Part shown: piece by piece, positions 36,299-47,896 of the stretch
Position numbering within the stretch: the stretch's first letter is position 1
Layout: every line of letters starts with the position of its first letter
From: Bolinopsis microptera
Taxonomy: Eukaryota; Ctenophora; Tentaculata; Lobata; Bolinopsidae
Assembly (NCBI RefSeq): GCF_026151205.1
Contig: NC_087084.1
Location: 2,698,845 to 2,762,844 of the forward strand
Length of the DNA stretch: 64,000 bases
Direction: 5' to 3'
Position numbers and translations under genes: made by a program
The notes under the pieces: model-generated
The model's database searches: none
Told to the model about the DNA's origin: nothing
What the model saw: the letters and a program-made list of their open reading frames with translations, nothing else

Positions 36299-37009
36299 AG
36301 TAGTAATGTATGTGCTGATTTGGCTGCAAAAAATATCTATTCTGCACAGTTGTCACGTGGTGTAAAAGAGAGCCTCTGATTGGTCATTAAGGCAGTGTCA
36401 CGTGATTTATATTCGTTTTTGTGAATCTGGTTGGCTAGTTGGCGTTGTCACGTGATCACAGGTAGTCGACCACAGGTGGTCGAACTACAAATTACCATTT
36501 ATGGTATAACAAGGGGACATTGCCTTCTAATATGGAATAGGGTTTCTATCGAGTCACGTGATCAAGGTTAAGACCAATCAGCGTAAAATACGAGTCACGT
36601 GATCAAAAACAGCCAATCTGCTTTACCGGTACCGGATCGACGTGTCTTTTTTGCAAAAAATATCTATTCTGCACAGTTGTCACGTGGTGTAAAAGAGAGC
36701 CTCTGATTGGTCATTAAGGCAGTGTCACGTGATTTATATTCGTTTTTGTGAATCTGGTTGGCTAGTTGGCGTTGTCACGTGATCACAGGTAGTAGACCAC
36801 AGGTGATCGAACTACAGATTACCATTTATGGTATAACAAGGGGACATTGCCTTCTAATATGGAGTAGGGTTTCTATCGAGTCACGTGATCAAGGTTAAGA
36901 CCAATCAGCGTAAAATATCAAAGGATGTAAACATCAGTTTTACACAAAGACAAAAATAGAATGAAACTACAGCTTCCAATTACAAATTTACATATACTGT
37001 ACACAAAAC
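36299..37009 (+). repeat. Outer Polinton left terminal inverted repeat, with a 327-bp internal duplication
   Basis: 711 bp containing two tandem copies of a block, starting 'tgcaaaaaatatctattctg' at 36325 and 36652. Nine CACGTG cores occur (36354, 36399, 36449, 36555, 36596, 36681, 36726, 36776, 36882), interleaved with CCAAT boxes (tgattggtc or accaatcag). The innermost part 'actgtacacaaaac' also ends the right repeat. Confidence 0.95.
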
Positions 37010-37021
37010 TGGAAAGTGAGG

Positions 37022-37130
37022 CCACTCCCTCACTTTACAGATCTAAACATTTAGACTTGTTAAATAAAATATAGCGAGTTTATTGTGTGCAGCAGATGTG
37101 CTGTGTATATAATAGACAATAGTGCGACAT
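37022..37130 (+). promoter_or_regulatory. Early-type promoter, left copy
   Basis: A 109-bp stretch identical, as far as I can read, to 60128-60236, in the same orientation. It includes 'ccactccctcactttacag', 'taaataaaatatagcgagttt' and a TATA box TATATAAT (about 37107). It sits about 60 bp upstream of the ATG of the 37191 gene; the twin sits upstream of the polymerase gene. A CTCACTTT/AAAGTGAG inverted repeat opens it. Confidence 0.7.
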
Positions 37131-37190
37131 CTTCATTTCTCCTTCAGGTATTTTGCGTTTGTGTGTTCTATTTTTCGTTTTCTCTGTAAA

Positions 37191-37778
37191 ATGAGTTTGA
37201 TCAAGAATCTTGGTACCATAAAGAAGCTTGGGTTGAATGGAAAAGGCTATACTAAATTGGTCATCAGCGTAAACTTACCTTTCTGGACTAAATATCTCCA
37301 ATTTAACGTTTGGAGTAAGGATCTTTTATTTAATTCTGCAGAGAAAAAACAGTTCCAGTTAGAGGATCAAGTGGAGGTAAAATATTATTACAATGGTGAC
37401 TTCCCGCAGCTTACAAGTCTAACCAAAACATGCTTGGAATACTGTCCCGTTTGTTATAGTGGTTTGGAAGAAATCGAGAGCCAGAGAATGGAGTGCGGCG
37501 GCTGCAGCATAACTCCTAACGACGAACGGAGAGAGCGAACAAATGATGTGATGACCTTGATCGCGTGCACTGAAAAACAATATCGGTATTCAGTGGGTTA
37601 CAAGTTAAAACTATCATACCCAGAATGGGACTCCTCGTTCATCACTGTTGTGTTTCCTAACAAGTTGTTCCTCTACTCAAAGATACCTCATTTGGAAGTT
37701 GGGAAACTCTACAAAGTCGTGGGTTGGAAGGGTGGAAATTTATTCGATTTACTCGATATATGTGAAGTTGACAATTAA
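37191..37778 (+). CDS. Putative single-strand DNA-binding protein (paired OB-fold, zinc cluster)
   Basis: 195 residues from ATG at 37191 (MSLIKNLGTIKKLG). The N-terminal half alternates beta-strand-like segments (KLVISVNLP, LQFNVWSKDLLF, VEVKYYYNGDFPQL). A central cluster CPVC ... CGGC follows, then a second beta-rich half (YKLKLSYPEWDSSFITVVF, LYKVVGWKG). Two OB-like halves around a Cys cluster is the layout of replication-protein-A-like proteins, which coat single-stranded DNA. The 53301 protein has the same layout. The promoter upstream is a copy of the polymerase promoter, which fits a role in replication. No sequence motif proves the fold, so this is inference from architecture. Confidence 0.5.
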   Translation: MSLIKNLGTIKKLGLNGKGYTKLVISVNLPFWTKYLQFNVWSKDLLFNSAEKKQFQLEDQVEVKYYYNGDFPQLTSLTKTCLEYCPVCYSGLEEIESQRMECGGCSITPNDERRERTNDVMTLIACTEKQYRYSVGYKLKLSYPEWDSSFITVVFPNKLFLYSKIPHLEVGKLYKVVGWKGGNLFDLLDICEVDN

Positions 37779-38107
37779 TGTAACCAACCCAAATTTAGGT
37801 GGTAACATTGAGTTTTATTTTATTGAATTGAAGTTAAATATACATATGTAGCTTTATTTCTCAGTGATAATATACGATTGTTTTATTTGTTCCTCTCAAA
37901 TTCGACAAAACTGAATCGCAAACGTCGTCCCATGCATACAAAAATCACGAAGTACAATAATTTTATACCAAATGTAAACAAACAAATTTTAATTTCCGTA
38001 TCGATCATTGCACATTCAACTTTGGGCAACACACACGCAAGATAAATTGAAAATGAAATTAATTTACGAGTCAGTATAAACTTTAAAAAGTGGTCCCAAT
38101 GGGGAAG
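37779..38107. other. Spacer inside the outer Polinton
   Basis: AT-rich 3' flank of the OB-fold gene with 'gctttattt'-type sequence and no coding pattern, running up to the tRNA-like sequence. Confidence 0.5.
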
Positions 38108-38179
38108 AGGTCAGACGGGATTCGAACCCGTATGTTCCCGCTTGGGAAAGTTACCATTGACTTACTAACCTGAAGACCC
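38108..38179 (-). tRNA. tRNA-like sequence with a non-canonical anticodon arm
   Basis: Read on the minus strand, 72 nt run from GGGTCTT to CTGACCT. The T arm is perfect: ACGGG, loop TTCGAAT, CCCGT, and contains the Pol III B-box GGTTCGAATCC. A 4-bp D stem GTTA/TAAC can form. The acceptor pairs at about five of seven positions. The middle hairpin (TTCCC-AAGC-GGGAA) leaves a 4-nt loop, so no normal anticodon loop forms; a register with loop TTCCCAA lacks a stem. Probably a decayed or tRNA-derived Pol III unit rather than a working tRNA. Its 5' end coincides with the nested element's target duplication. Confidence 0.4.
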
Positions 38180-38184
38180 ATCAG
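38179..38184. repeat. Target-site duplication CATCAG of the nested element, left copy (right copy 49631-49636)
   Basis: CATCAG precedes the AGTAGTATATC terminus and follows the matching GATATACTACT terminus. Six base pairs, like the outer element. Confidence 0.95.
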
Positions 38185-39219
38185 AGTAGTATATCAGGGT
38201 TGAATCTCACCCCGAAACAGTATATATTCTGCTCGACCTTCTGATTGGTTTAAAACCGTCACGTGAGCTGCAGAACAGTGTCTAGTTGGCTATTGAAACC
38301 TGTCACGTGACCAAGGAGCATATCACGTGGGTCAAAAAGCTGTGTCTGATTGGTTGAGTTTCTCCTAAAGACTTCTCTTTGCAAGGAAAAGTGAGAGATG
38401 AGACAACTAGCTCAACAGACGAGCACTTTAATAAGTAAGAGACCAATGTTTATATCTTTTATTTTACAGTTACACTCACATCACACGCAAATTCACATTT
38501 AGTTTCACAAGCATGGGAGCTCACCTGGTCCAACGAGCTTGGTATTTATAATCACTTATACTGCACTCTCATGCGGCTTCTATATTAATATAGAAAGTGA
38601 TACAGTGTCACATGCAACTATAAGTATAATGTTTGGATGCACACTATGATAATCACGACTTGTAGCAACTTAAATCACAAATTTACATTCACTACACTTT
38701 AAATAATGTGATGGCCCATTGGCCCTCATCCCATGACACAATATAATAATTTCAATCCTTGCACAATAAAATGTAATTAACAAGTAACAATGACAGCCGA
38801 CCGTGTGCACTGTCGGCAGGTGTGGTAGAACAAAGAATGTCAATGTAAAATAATCTCGAAATTTATCCCTTTTGAGTCCAGGACCAGTCCCACATTTTTG
38901 TAATATTGTAACCCTACGAATATATTAGCTAAAATTCTGTGTCTTCTTCGATTTTTCGTTCAAGGTCCTACCGTTCGCTTTCTCGTCACGATTGACAATC
39001 TTTTATGCAGGACACTCGTGGAACCTAAAATTATCATACATTAAATATTATTGCACAGAACGCGCGCGCAATTGCGCGTTCCGCGCGAACTGATAACATT
39101 AGCATATTTTTACTGTACGCAAGGAGGAAAATCTAGCAGTAGAAAACTGCCACACAATTTTAGGTAAAAATTCCACGTAACTTTGATAATTTGTTAATAT
39201 CGAAGTTTGAAACATTAAA

Positions 39220-39513
39220 TTAGTCAATGCAAAACTTAGACAAACCTACAAAATCGGCGACAGAGAGCCTACGGATACCGATTCTGTATTCCCCTACGTT
39301 GCGAGCATGCTCCATGTGGATACTGATGTTCCGCGTCTGCCAACCATTCCGTTGCCACAAACGATATCGGACTGGGATACTCTTTTCTAAAGTTGACCTC
39401 CACTCATTGTGTGAGTCCCTTGGCCATTTCTTGATTTGTATTAGAGGGCATCTGAGGTTTATCAAATACTCAGAATAAGAAATAGTAACTCGAAAGAAAT
39501 AGTAACTCGACAT
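39220..39513 (-). CDS. Arm-encoded unknown ORF, left copy, pointing outward
   Basis: 97 codons, identical to the open frame at 48302-48595 in the other arm. A possible splice acceptor (cctcag) precedes its residue Cys23 and a possible donor (gtttgt) follows VADFVG, so the coding part may be one internal exon with a basic, Trp-rich sequence (QIKKWPRDSHNEWRSTLEK, YRLWQRNGWQTRN). No family recognised. It may simply be captured host sequence. Confidence 0.3.
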   Translation of the reverse strand: MSSYYFFRVTISYSEYLINLRCPLIQIKKWPRDSHNEWRSTLEKSIPVRYRLWQRNGWQTRNISIHMEHARNVGEYRIGIRRLSVADFVGLSKFCID

Positions 39514-39918
39514 ATAAGAATACCATAAAACATGTATTACTATTGACCAAATAAATCAATATTCTAATATCTTACCTATATCTAAAACGTTCTGGGTGAA
39601 TGGCTAATCTTTAACATGCCCAAGTTATGTGACACCGGCTTCCTAGAATCGGTCAAATATCAAGACTAAACCATCAATGTTTTGAGCTGGGAACAGCTTC
39701 ACCAGGTCACATGTCTCTTTGAAAACAAGTGAAAGTTGTCTGTTTGAAAGCGAGTCTGATGCCAGGCACTGAATTTTTTGAAATTATGACAATTAATAAT
39801 AATAATTGGTAATAATAATAATTATTTGCCAATAATAGATAATAATTAATAATTGATGATTAAACGCTAGCGGATTAACGTACGTTTTGGTGACATCCAC
39901 CTCCAGCTCAATATTGAG

Positions 39919-40107
39919 TTGTTGTTTGCTGATGTTTATACCGTAACAGGAGGGGTGTCGGGGTACTGCTCAAGGAACCCGGAAAGTCTAATTTTAAATT
40001 TTCCAGAGTCTCAATTTTTCAATTCCTGTCGGTACCAGGTTTTGTATTCTAACTCAATGAAACACCATCCTAAGCTCAAGCCCCTGAGTAAGTATAATGT
40101 TAGATAG
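39919..40107 (+). CDS. Arm-encoded unknown ORF, left copy, pointing inward
   Basis: 62 codons (MLFADVYTVTGG...), identical in the right arm at 47708-47896 on the minus strand. A good splice donor GTAAGT follows Lys-Pro-Leu at 40088, so a first exon is conceivable; no downstream partner exon was found. Family unknown. Confidence 0.25.
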   Translation: MLFADVYTVTGGVSGYCSRNPESLILNFPESQFFNSCRYQVLYSNSMKHHPKLKPLSKYNVR

Positions 40108-41707
40108 GTATCCGTACAGACTCAACTCTGCACCCGTGTCAATATGTTCATTATATGCAAGCCTCTTGATTTATAATATTAAATAATGATATGAAAACAA
40201 TATAATAACACAATAAAATACCAGGGGCTAAAGTTTTTAATTGTGAATTCTGAAACTTGAGTTAAATTTATTGAGTTTTGGAGCAATATGCCTGACATCA
40301 CTTATTTAAATATATCAGCGCAATGTTTGACATAATATCTTGTCAAATTTACGTGGTAAAGTAATGTTATAGACTATAGTGTACTGTTAGAAGTTACAGT
40401 AACGTGGTAAAGTAAGTAATGTTCACTCTTTTTGTGTATTTGAGTACTTACAAAGCTGGATACAGACTACACAGCATGATAATAGCAAATAATAGCAAAT
40501 AATAGCAAATAATAGCAAATAATAGAAACATACTTTAATAGAAATTAATAGCAATAAATAGCAATAAATAGCAATAAATAGCAATAAATAGCAATTAATA
40601 GCAATTAATAGTAAATTATAGCAAATTATAGCAAATAATAGAAAATAATAGCAATACAATGTAAGCAGGGTTAGATAAATTGATACCTTTTTAAAGCAAA
40701 ACCAATAAAACTTTTTTGAAAATGGTCGCAGCAGTGTGTTGGAGTGAACTTTGATAAAAGTTTTATACAACAATGAATAATTAATCATTATATTAATAAA
40801 CTGCTATATAAGAGGTTAAATGGTGCTGTAAAGGATGCCACAAATCAGATCATAGGACTGTTAGCAGTGCACCCTACTGAGAAAATTAATAATATAAGGT
40901 ATAATATAAGGTATTAGAATACATTAGAATGTACAGTAAAACCCTCATATTACCGTTGTTTTTGGGAAAAGATTTAACCCTGATGAATTGGTGTTGGCGG
41001 TAAATCAAGGTTTTAATTTTGGGTTAGACTTGAAGACAATATGTAAAAGAGTATGTGATAGTTTTATCAGAATAAGCAATTGTACAAGCAGAGAAATTAT
41101 TACTGCCCTTAGAGTGATGTTTTTGAGGGGCTTAAAATGAACAATTTTGGCTGATTTCATGGATGATTTTGAGGGCAAAAAATTGGGAAAAATGTAGAAT
41201 TAGGGTCATTGAACACAATAAAACTGCAAAGTGGAAAATTTGAAAAAAGTATATCAGCACAATGTTAGACATAATATCTTTTCAAATTTACGTGGTAAAG
41301 TAATGTTATAGTGTACTGTTAGAAGTTACAGTAACGTGGTAAAGTAAGTAATGTTCACTCTTTTTGTGTATTTGAGTCCTTACAAAGCTGGATACAGACT
41401 ACACAGCATGATAATAGCAAATAATAGCAAATAATAGCAAATAATAGCAAATAATAGCAAATAATAGCAAATAATAGAAATATACAAGTGGTATACCGTT
41501 TGTTTGAACTAAAAAATGACAAAATCGTCACATCCGTCACTGTGGAATTGCCCTGAGGGGTTTTCAAGTGCTAAAGGCCACTGCTTATTGTTAACAGGTT
41601 GGCTGGATGAGAAGACCATGTGATCAAACTGTCACATGCAAAAATAAAACAGGATCAGGAGAATCATCAATTGCACACGCCTCGCCCTCCTTCTATTGTG
41701 TCTGAAT

Positions 41708-42123
41708 GAGGTGAAGACTGAGGGCCAGTGGGCCATTACATTACCAACATTGTTAAAGGTATAATGCACATAGTCACACAATTACACGCAAGCCAGTCAG
41801 TAATTCAGTTGGTCAGTCAGTTAAATGCAATTATTTACAATTTCTATATTATCAGTATGAACAACAAGGGTAATATTATCTTCATTACAGCAGGTAGAGT
41901 GGTGTGATAAGCTCCCTAAATATTGTTGCAGACACTGTTATACAAATAAAATCCTACTATTGGTCTAGAAAAGACACGTCGATACGGGAAAGCAGATAAG
42001 TTGATAAGTAGTATATGTAGCAATCTTATTAAATTGCTCCAAACACTTTTGACAGTTTCCTGCTGTATTATATAATTGAAGATTGTTGTCGCTAAAGCGC
42101 TAATACACATCCACTGAAATATT
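41708..42123. promoter_or_regulatory. Leader and promoter of the zinc-finger gene
   Basis: Unique centre sequence. TATATAAT lies at 42069-42076, 55 bp before the ATG, the same spacing as several outer-element genes and the same octamer as the outer early promoter. Confidence 0.55.
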
Positions 42124-42876
42124 ATGAGCCGAGTATTTTGCTCATTCTGTGACAAATCTTTTGCCAATAAATATAGTTTGGCCACACACAAAAGTCGGTA
42201 TCATCAAGAAAACCGAGAATCACCCTCTACCATTTTGCCGTTCTCAGAAGCTACATCTGGAGTTACTGAAACTAAAATGGATTATCCTGCTTCCACAAAC
42301 TCAGATGCTGATACAACATTATCTCAGGAAGACAGCTCTAACTCTGAGGAAACAAGTGATGATGAAATTTCAAAAGCAGAACCTAGTAATGAATCTGATT
42401 CTGTCCAGCGATACAAAGGCAAACGGAAAGGAGTAGAAAAAGACCAAATAAACAATAATCCTGAGGAAACAAGTGATGATGATGCATCAAAAACAGAATC
42501 TATTAGTGAGCTTGAGTCTGACTCTGTCCAACGCCACAAAGGCAAACGGAAAGGAGTAGCAATCGACCACAAAAACGAAAAAGTACAGGTTAAAATATCA
42601 AAATTACTCAAAACTCTAAACATCCTGTTACAAAGTAAATTGTGCAAGGAGGAAGACAAATGTATAGACTTTTTATTCTCTTACATAATGAAGACGGATC
42701 TGTTTGAGAAGTTTGAGCAGCATCTCATTGACTGTGGACAAGACATTGCTACGATTTTCAGTATGGAAGAACGAGCTTTTTTAGATGCAGTTATCACGAC
42801 TAGTAGTCTATCTGACGTCAACAAACTCATGAATGAGAACGTGAATATTCTCAAGAAGATGCTTAAACTTGCATAA
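42124..42876 (+). CDS. C2H2 zinc-finger protein of the nested element
   Basis: 250 residues. One C2H2 finger at the N-terminus (C6, C9, H22, H27; spacing 2-12-4). Then a Ser/Asp/Glu-rich region holding a duplicated module: EETSDDEISK...SDSVQRYKGKRKGV and EETSDDDASK...SDSVQRHKGKRKGV, each acidic then ending in a basic KGKRKGV patch that could be a nuclear signal. The C-terminal 100 residues are helix-rich (ISKLLKTLNILLQSKL, a LFEKFEQHLIDCGQD stretch, VNKLMNENVNILKKMLKLA) with leucine spacing that suggests protein contacts. It is the only convincing gene of the nested element and would be nuclear. A role in binding its own ends, as an adaptor to integrase or as a regulator is inference. Confidence 0.7.
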   Translation: MSRVFCSFCDKSFANKYSLATHKSRYHQENRESPSTILPFSEATSGVTETKMDYPASTNSDADTTLSQEDSSNSEETSDDEISKAEPSNESDSVQRYKGKRKGVEKDQINNNPEETSDDDASKTESISELESDSVQRHKGKRKGVAIDHKNEKVQVKISKLLKTLNILLQSKLCKEEDKCIDFLFSYIMKTDLFEKFEQHLIDCGQDIATIFSMEERAFLDAVITTSSLSDVNKLMNENVNILKKMLKLA

Positions 42877-43135
42877 AATTATCGTCCGGAAGATTTTTGA
42901 ACTTTAAAGCCAAACGTTGATAGTTGTTGATTAGGATTTTGAATATAGAGCTGATGAATAAAGTTTATTTAAAGTTATCTTCGAAAATCTAAACATGTGT
43001 TTCATTGTCTACATTATAGTTAAAAATAATACATTATTGTTATAAAATATAACGTCATGTCACGATCGTGCATGATAGCATAAGGTATAACAATGGAGGT
43101 GTTTCCATCAAACATCGAATTTATTAGTATTGAGT

Positions 43136-43690
43136 ATTGAGTATTGCATATTCATTATGCAGTATTCAGTATTCATTCAGTATTCATTCAGTATTCAATC
43201 AGTATTCATTCAGTATTCAGGATTCATTCAGTATTCAGTATTCATTCAGTATTCATTCGGTATTCATTCGATATTCGTTTAGTATTCGTTCAGTATTCAG
43301 TATTCATTCAGTATTCGTTCAGTATTCATTCAGTATTCATTCAGTATTCAATCAGTATTTATTCAGTATTCATTCAGTATTTATTCAGTATTCATTCAGT
43401 ATTTATTCAGTATTCATTCAGTATTTATTCAGTATTCATTCAGTATTCATTCAGTATTCATTCAGTATTCATTCAGTATTCTGTATTTATTCAGTCTTCA
43501 TTCAGTATTCATTCAGTATTCATTCAGTATTCATTCAGTATTCATTCAGTAATCATTCAGTATTCATTCAGTATTCAATATTCATTCAGTATTCATTCAG
43601 TATTCAGTATTCGTTCAGTATTCATTCAGTATTCATTCAGTATTCATTCAGTATTCATTCAGTATTCATTCAGTATTCAGTACTTAGTAT
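43136..43690. repeat. 11-bp minisatellite, about 50 copies
   Basis: Unit cattcagtatt repeated for about 555 bp with small variants (catt/cgtt/tatt). As 11 is not a multiple of three and the unit has no stop in one orientation, two overlapping long open frames appear; both are artefacts. Confidence 0.95.
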
Positions 43691-46071
43691 ACTACCTGAT
43701 GGAGATCTGATATAATTAAAGAAAGTAGAAAATATATAGACAAGTCTAGATAAGAGATTGAATTGTTGTCAAATACATTACACAGATGTTACGGCTATAC
43801 AATGACTTATTATTCTTGAGGCTGTAGAGTAACCATTCTGAGAGTGTTCTTTATAAATTAGATTTCATATAAAACAGTCAGTGTTACGTAACCGACTACA
43901 GTCAAAAGAATTAAAAACAGTACACTTAACATTAAATTGAATAATAATTAGGTGAAGTAGAGACAAATTTTACGCAACACACAACTGAACGCCAAGTAGT
44001 AGTGTAAGATACGTTCCGGGTGTTGTCCAAAACTGTACACTCTAGTTAAATTTAGCTAGCACATAAGTCATTATATCACTTTATCAGTACATTGTACAAA
44101 GGTCGCCTCGAATCAGATGTTCATAATGCCGATAGACAACTGATGTAATTATACGTGAACGTGTACACTATACATTCAACGACTTCTGCTGTGTGAAGTG
44201 AGCACCACACAATCACAATTAATTAAATGATTCTTTGTGGCAATCGTAGACATCGAAGTGCACACTCAACTACACTCTGCTACTAGAGTAAACAGACATA
44301 TTCATTGACACTGAATTACTTCACAGAAAACAAAAGAAAAGGAGCATCTGTATGATGGGGTACACTTGTCCAGGATACTAGTCAATTTAACAATAGAAGG
44401 AAGTTGGCACCTGTTCAATTGATGATTCCAAGCAGAACACCTGCTCGAAGGGATACACTTGTCTACACTACTAGTCAACTTGATCATACTTTTATTCCTA
44501 TGTACGGTTATACTGTAACATGAGGATGATCGTCGACTCTTTCTACTTGATAGTCAATCAGTAAACCATCCGAGCAGGTGTTCTGCAGGAGCCACCAATT
44601 GAACAGATGACACCTTCCTCCTACAATACTAAATGCAAAAGTTATATATATATAGGGAGAAATTATAAAATCTTTCCTTGTATTTTACAAAGCATAGTTG
44701 TTGGTGATTAGTGGTGCAGTTGAATTATGTGACCCGAACCTGTAATGTAAAAACACTTCAAGAACCATTAAATCCTTATATGGTATAATTTTACTCAAAT
44801 TTCATATTATGAAAGCTATAAGCATGTCTTAATGTGTGGAATAATTCTACACTCCTCACGATGCTCTTGATCTAGGAAGAATGCGTTTTGCTGTAGTGTG
44901 CCACACTCCACATGGACACATAGCGGGGAAAGCCAAGAGCAAGTCTATTAGCTCAGGATAACAACAATTTCAGGAAAACAACAATTTTATTTAGTATCAA
45001 TTAAAGCAAACAAAATAATATTTTATATATAACTATCTAGACCTTTATAAATCAAGAGGCTTGCATATAATGAACATATTGACACGGGTGCAGAGTTGAG
45101 TCTGTAGGGAACTTAGTAGTTTCAGATCCTTGTTTAACTTGCCGTACAGCAAGGTCATCCACTACTTTAGCCCGGCGAGGCACATAACTCCCTCTACAAC
45201 TCCATATCAAATGTTTCATATATACTAGCTAAGTTCACAAGATATATCCTTGTGTTTGAGAAGAGCTCGTTAGAACTGCTTCCTTTCCCTTCAGTATCCC
45301 ACAGTCTCTCAAGTTTCGTAACTGCCAGAGAACTCTCTTAAACAATTACTAGACTCGGTGATTATAAATCAAGAGGCTAGCATATAATGAACATATTGAC
45401 ACGGGTGCAGAGTTGAGTCTGTATGGAACCAGAAATCTAAGGGGACTTGGAGTAGCAATAGAGTGGCTAGAAGGTACATATACCTTTAACAAAAATACGT
45501 CAAAAAGAATCCAGGGTGGTACAGGATCGGAGAGTGCAGACCATGTAGTTTACGCACCCACCCTTGCCTCCTAAATTCTTGGTTGGATAAGCATTTATGC
45601 GAACTTGGTCGTTTATACTCCAAGTCCCTGCGTTGTAAAAGTTTATTTGTTTTTAAAAAATTTACCTCAGTTAACTTCATTCAACAATAAAAATTTCAAT
45701 ATAAAAATCAAATAAATTAAACAATCGAATAAATTATCAGTTATAAATTTGATTTGATGAAAAATTTGTGATATAAGACAAATCGTTAAAAACGCCCAAA
45801 GTAGATCTAGATCTAAGAGCTTTTCAGCATATAGCACAATCATGATAGTAATAGTAAGTAGGTATGTGCCGCTGCAATTACTGTAATTTAAAATTGCTTG
45901 GAGTCCAAGTATCTTTTAAGTCAGCTGCCTGTGATTGTAGTAATAGTGCTTTGGTTCTCAGCTTTATCAGGTTAATGGAAGTTTCTAGGTAATTGCTTGA
46001 GGTAAGGATTATTTTTATAAACAATATTCCAAAGCTTGGCTGCATTAAACAAGAAAGTATTAGATTTGTTT
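43691..46071. other. Right half of the nested element's unique centre
   Basis: No gene recognised. Two direct repeats of 'atacacttgtc.a..atactagtcaa' (about 44360 and 44456), and two copies (about 45052-45110 and 45363-45425) of a 60-bp block beginning 'ataaatcaagaggct' that also occurs in each arm (near 40119-40182 inverse, and 47640-47703). The small frame 45486-45680 has no pattern. Confidence 0.5.
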
Positions 46072-47707
46072 ATTCAGACACAATAGAAGGAGGGCGAGGC
46101 GTGTGCAATTGATGATTCTCCTGATCCTGTTTTATTTTTGCATGTGACAGTTTGATCACATGGTCTTCTCATCCAGCCGACCTGTTAACAATAAGCAGTG
46201 GCCTTTAGCACTTGAAAACCCCTCAGGGCAATTCCACAGTGACGGATGTGACGATTTTGTCATTTTTTAGTTCAAACAAACGGTATACCACTTGTATATT
46301 TCTATTATTTGCTATTATTTGCTATTATTTGCTATTATTTGCTATTATTTGCTATTATCATGCTGTGTAGTCTGTATCCAGCTTTGTAAGGACTCAAATA
46401 CACAAAAAGAGTGAACATTACTTACTTTACCACGTTACTGTAACTTCTAACAGTACACTATAACATTACTTTACCACGTAAATTTGAAAAGATATTATGT
46501 CTAACATTGTGCTGATATACTTTTTTCAAATTTTCCACTTTGCAGTTTTATTGTGTTCAATGACCCTAATTCTACATTTTTCCCAATTTTTTGCCCTCAA
46601 AATCATCCATGAAATCAGCCAAAATTGTTCATTTTAAGTCCCTCAAAAACATCACTCTAAGGGCAGTAATAATTTCTCTGCTTGTACAATTGCTTATTCT
46701 GATAAAACTATCACATACTCTTTTACATATTGTCTTCAAGTCTAACCCAAAATTAAAACCTTGATTTACCGCCAACACCAATTCATCAGGGTTAAATCTT
46801 TTCCCAAAAACAATGGTAATATGAGGGTTTTACTGTACATTCTAATGTATTCTAATACCTTATATTATACCTTATATTATTAATTTTCTCAGTAGGGTGC
46901 ACTGCTAACAGTCCTATGATCTGATTTGTGGCATCCTTTACAGCACCATTTAACCTCTTATATAGCAGTTTATTAATATAATGATTAATTATTCATTGTT
47001 GTATAAAACTTTTATCAAAGTTCACTCCAACACACTGCTGCGACCATTTTCAAAAAAGTTTTATTGGTTTTGCTTTAAAAAGGTATCAATTTATCTAACC
47101 CCGCTTACATTGTATTGCTATTATTTGCTATTATTTGCTATAATTTGCTATAATTTACTATTAATTGCTATTAATTGCTATTAATTGCTATTTATTGCTA
47201 TTTATTGCTATTTATTGCTATTTATTGCTATTAATTTCTATTAAAGTATGTTTCTATTATTTGCTATTATTTGCTATTATTTGCTATTATTTGCTATTAT
47301 TTGCTATTTATATTATTTGCTATTATTTGCTATTATCATGCTGTGTAGTCTGTATCCAGCTTTGTAAGTACTCAAATACACAAAAAGAGTGAACATTACT
47401 TACTTTACCACGTTACTGTAACTTCTAACAGTACACTATAGTCTATAACATTACTTTACCACGTAAATTTGACAAGATATTATGTCAAACATTGCGCTGA
47501 TATATTTAAATAAGTGATGTCAGGCATATTGCTCCAAAACTCAATAAATTTAACTCAAGTTTCAGAATTCACAATTAAAAACTTTAGCCCCTGGTATTTT
47601 ATTGTGTTATTATATTGTTTTCATATCATTATTTAATATTATAAATCAAGAGGCTTGCATATAATGAACATATTGACACGGGTGCAGAGTTGAGTCTGTA
47701 CGGATAC

Positions 47708-47896
47708 CTATCTAACATTATACTTACTCAGGGGCTTGAGCTTAGGATGGTGTTTCATTGAGTTAGAATACAAAACCTGGTACCGACAGGAATTGAAAAA
47801 TTGAGACTCTGGAAAATTTAAAATTAGACTTTCCGGGTTCCTTGAGCAGTACCCCGACACCCCTCCTGTTACGGTATAAACATCAGCAAACAACAA
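47708..47896 (-). CDS. Arm-encoded unknown ORF, right copy, pointing inward
   Basis: Same 62-codon frame as 39919-40107. See that entry; coding status doubtful. Confidence 0.25.
   Translation of the reverse strand: MLFADVYTVTGGVSGYCSRNPESLILNFPESQFFNSCRYQVLYSNSMKHHPKLKPLSKYNVR

Larger units (their letters stand above)
38185..41707 (+). repeat. Nested element left inverted arm
   Basis: 3,523 bp. The outer end carries ATTGG boxes (38233, 38351) and CACGTG cores (38260, 38304, 38324). Inside are 'ataatagcaa' microsatellites (about 40483-40640 and 41410-41475) and a tgttcactctttttgtgtatttgag block present twice. Differences from the right arm are few and scattered (for example near 39708, 39808 and 40670, and repeat-length changes in the microsatellite). 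Confidence 0.95.

Noticed and set aside
38108-38179. Functional tRNA gene
   Set aside because: The anticodon stem cannot form with a seven-base loop; kept only as tRNA-like.
40423-41567. Minus-strand frames rich in Leu-Leu-Ile-Cys-Tyr (also 46981-47392)
   Set aside because: They translate the 'aatagcaa' microsatellite in the inverted arms.
42324-42659. Minus-strand Ser-rich frame
   Set aside because: Antisense shadow of the acidic zinc-finger gene.
43137-43715. Two overlapping long open frames rich in Phe-Ser-Ile-His
   Set aside because: They translate an 11-bp minisatellite in two frames; no start context or composition of a real protein.
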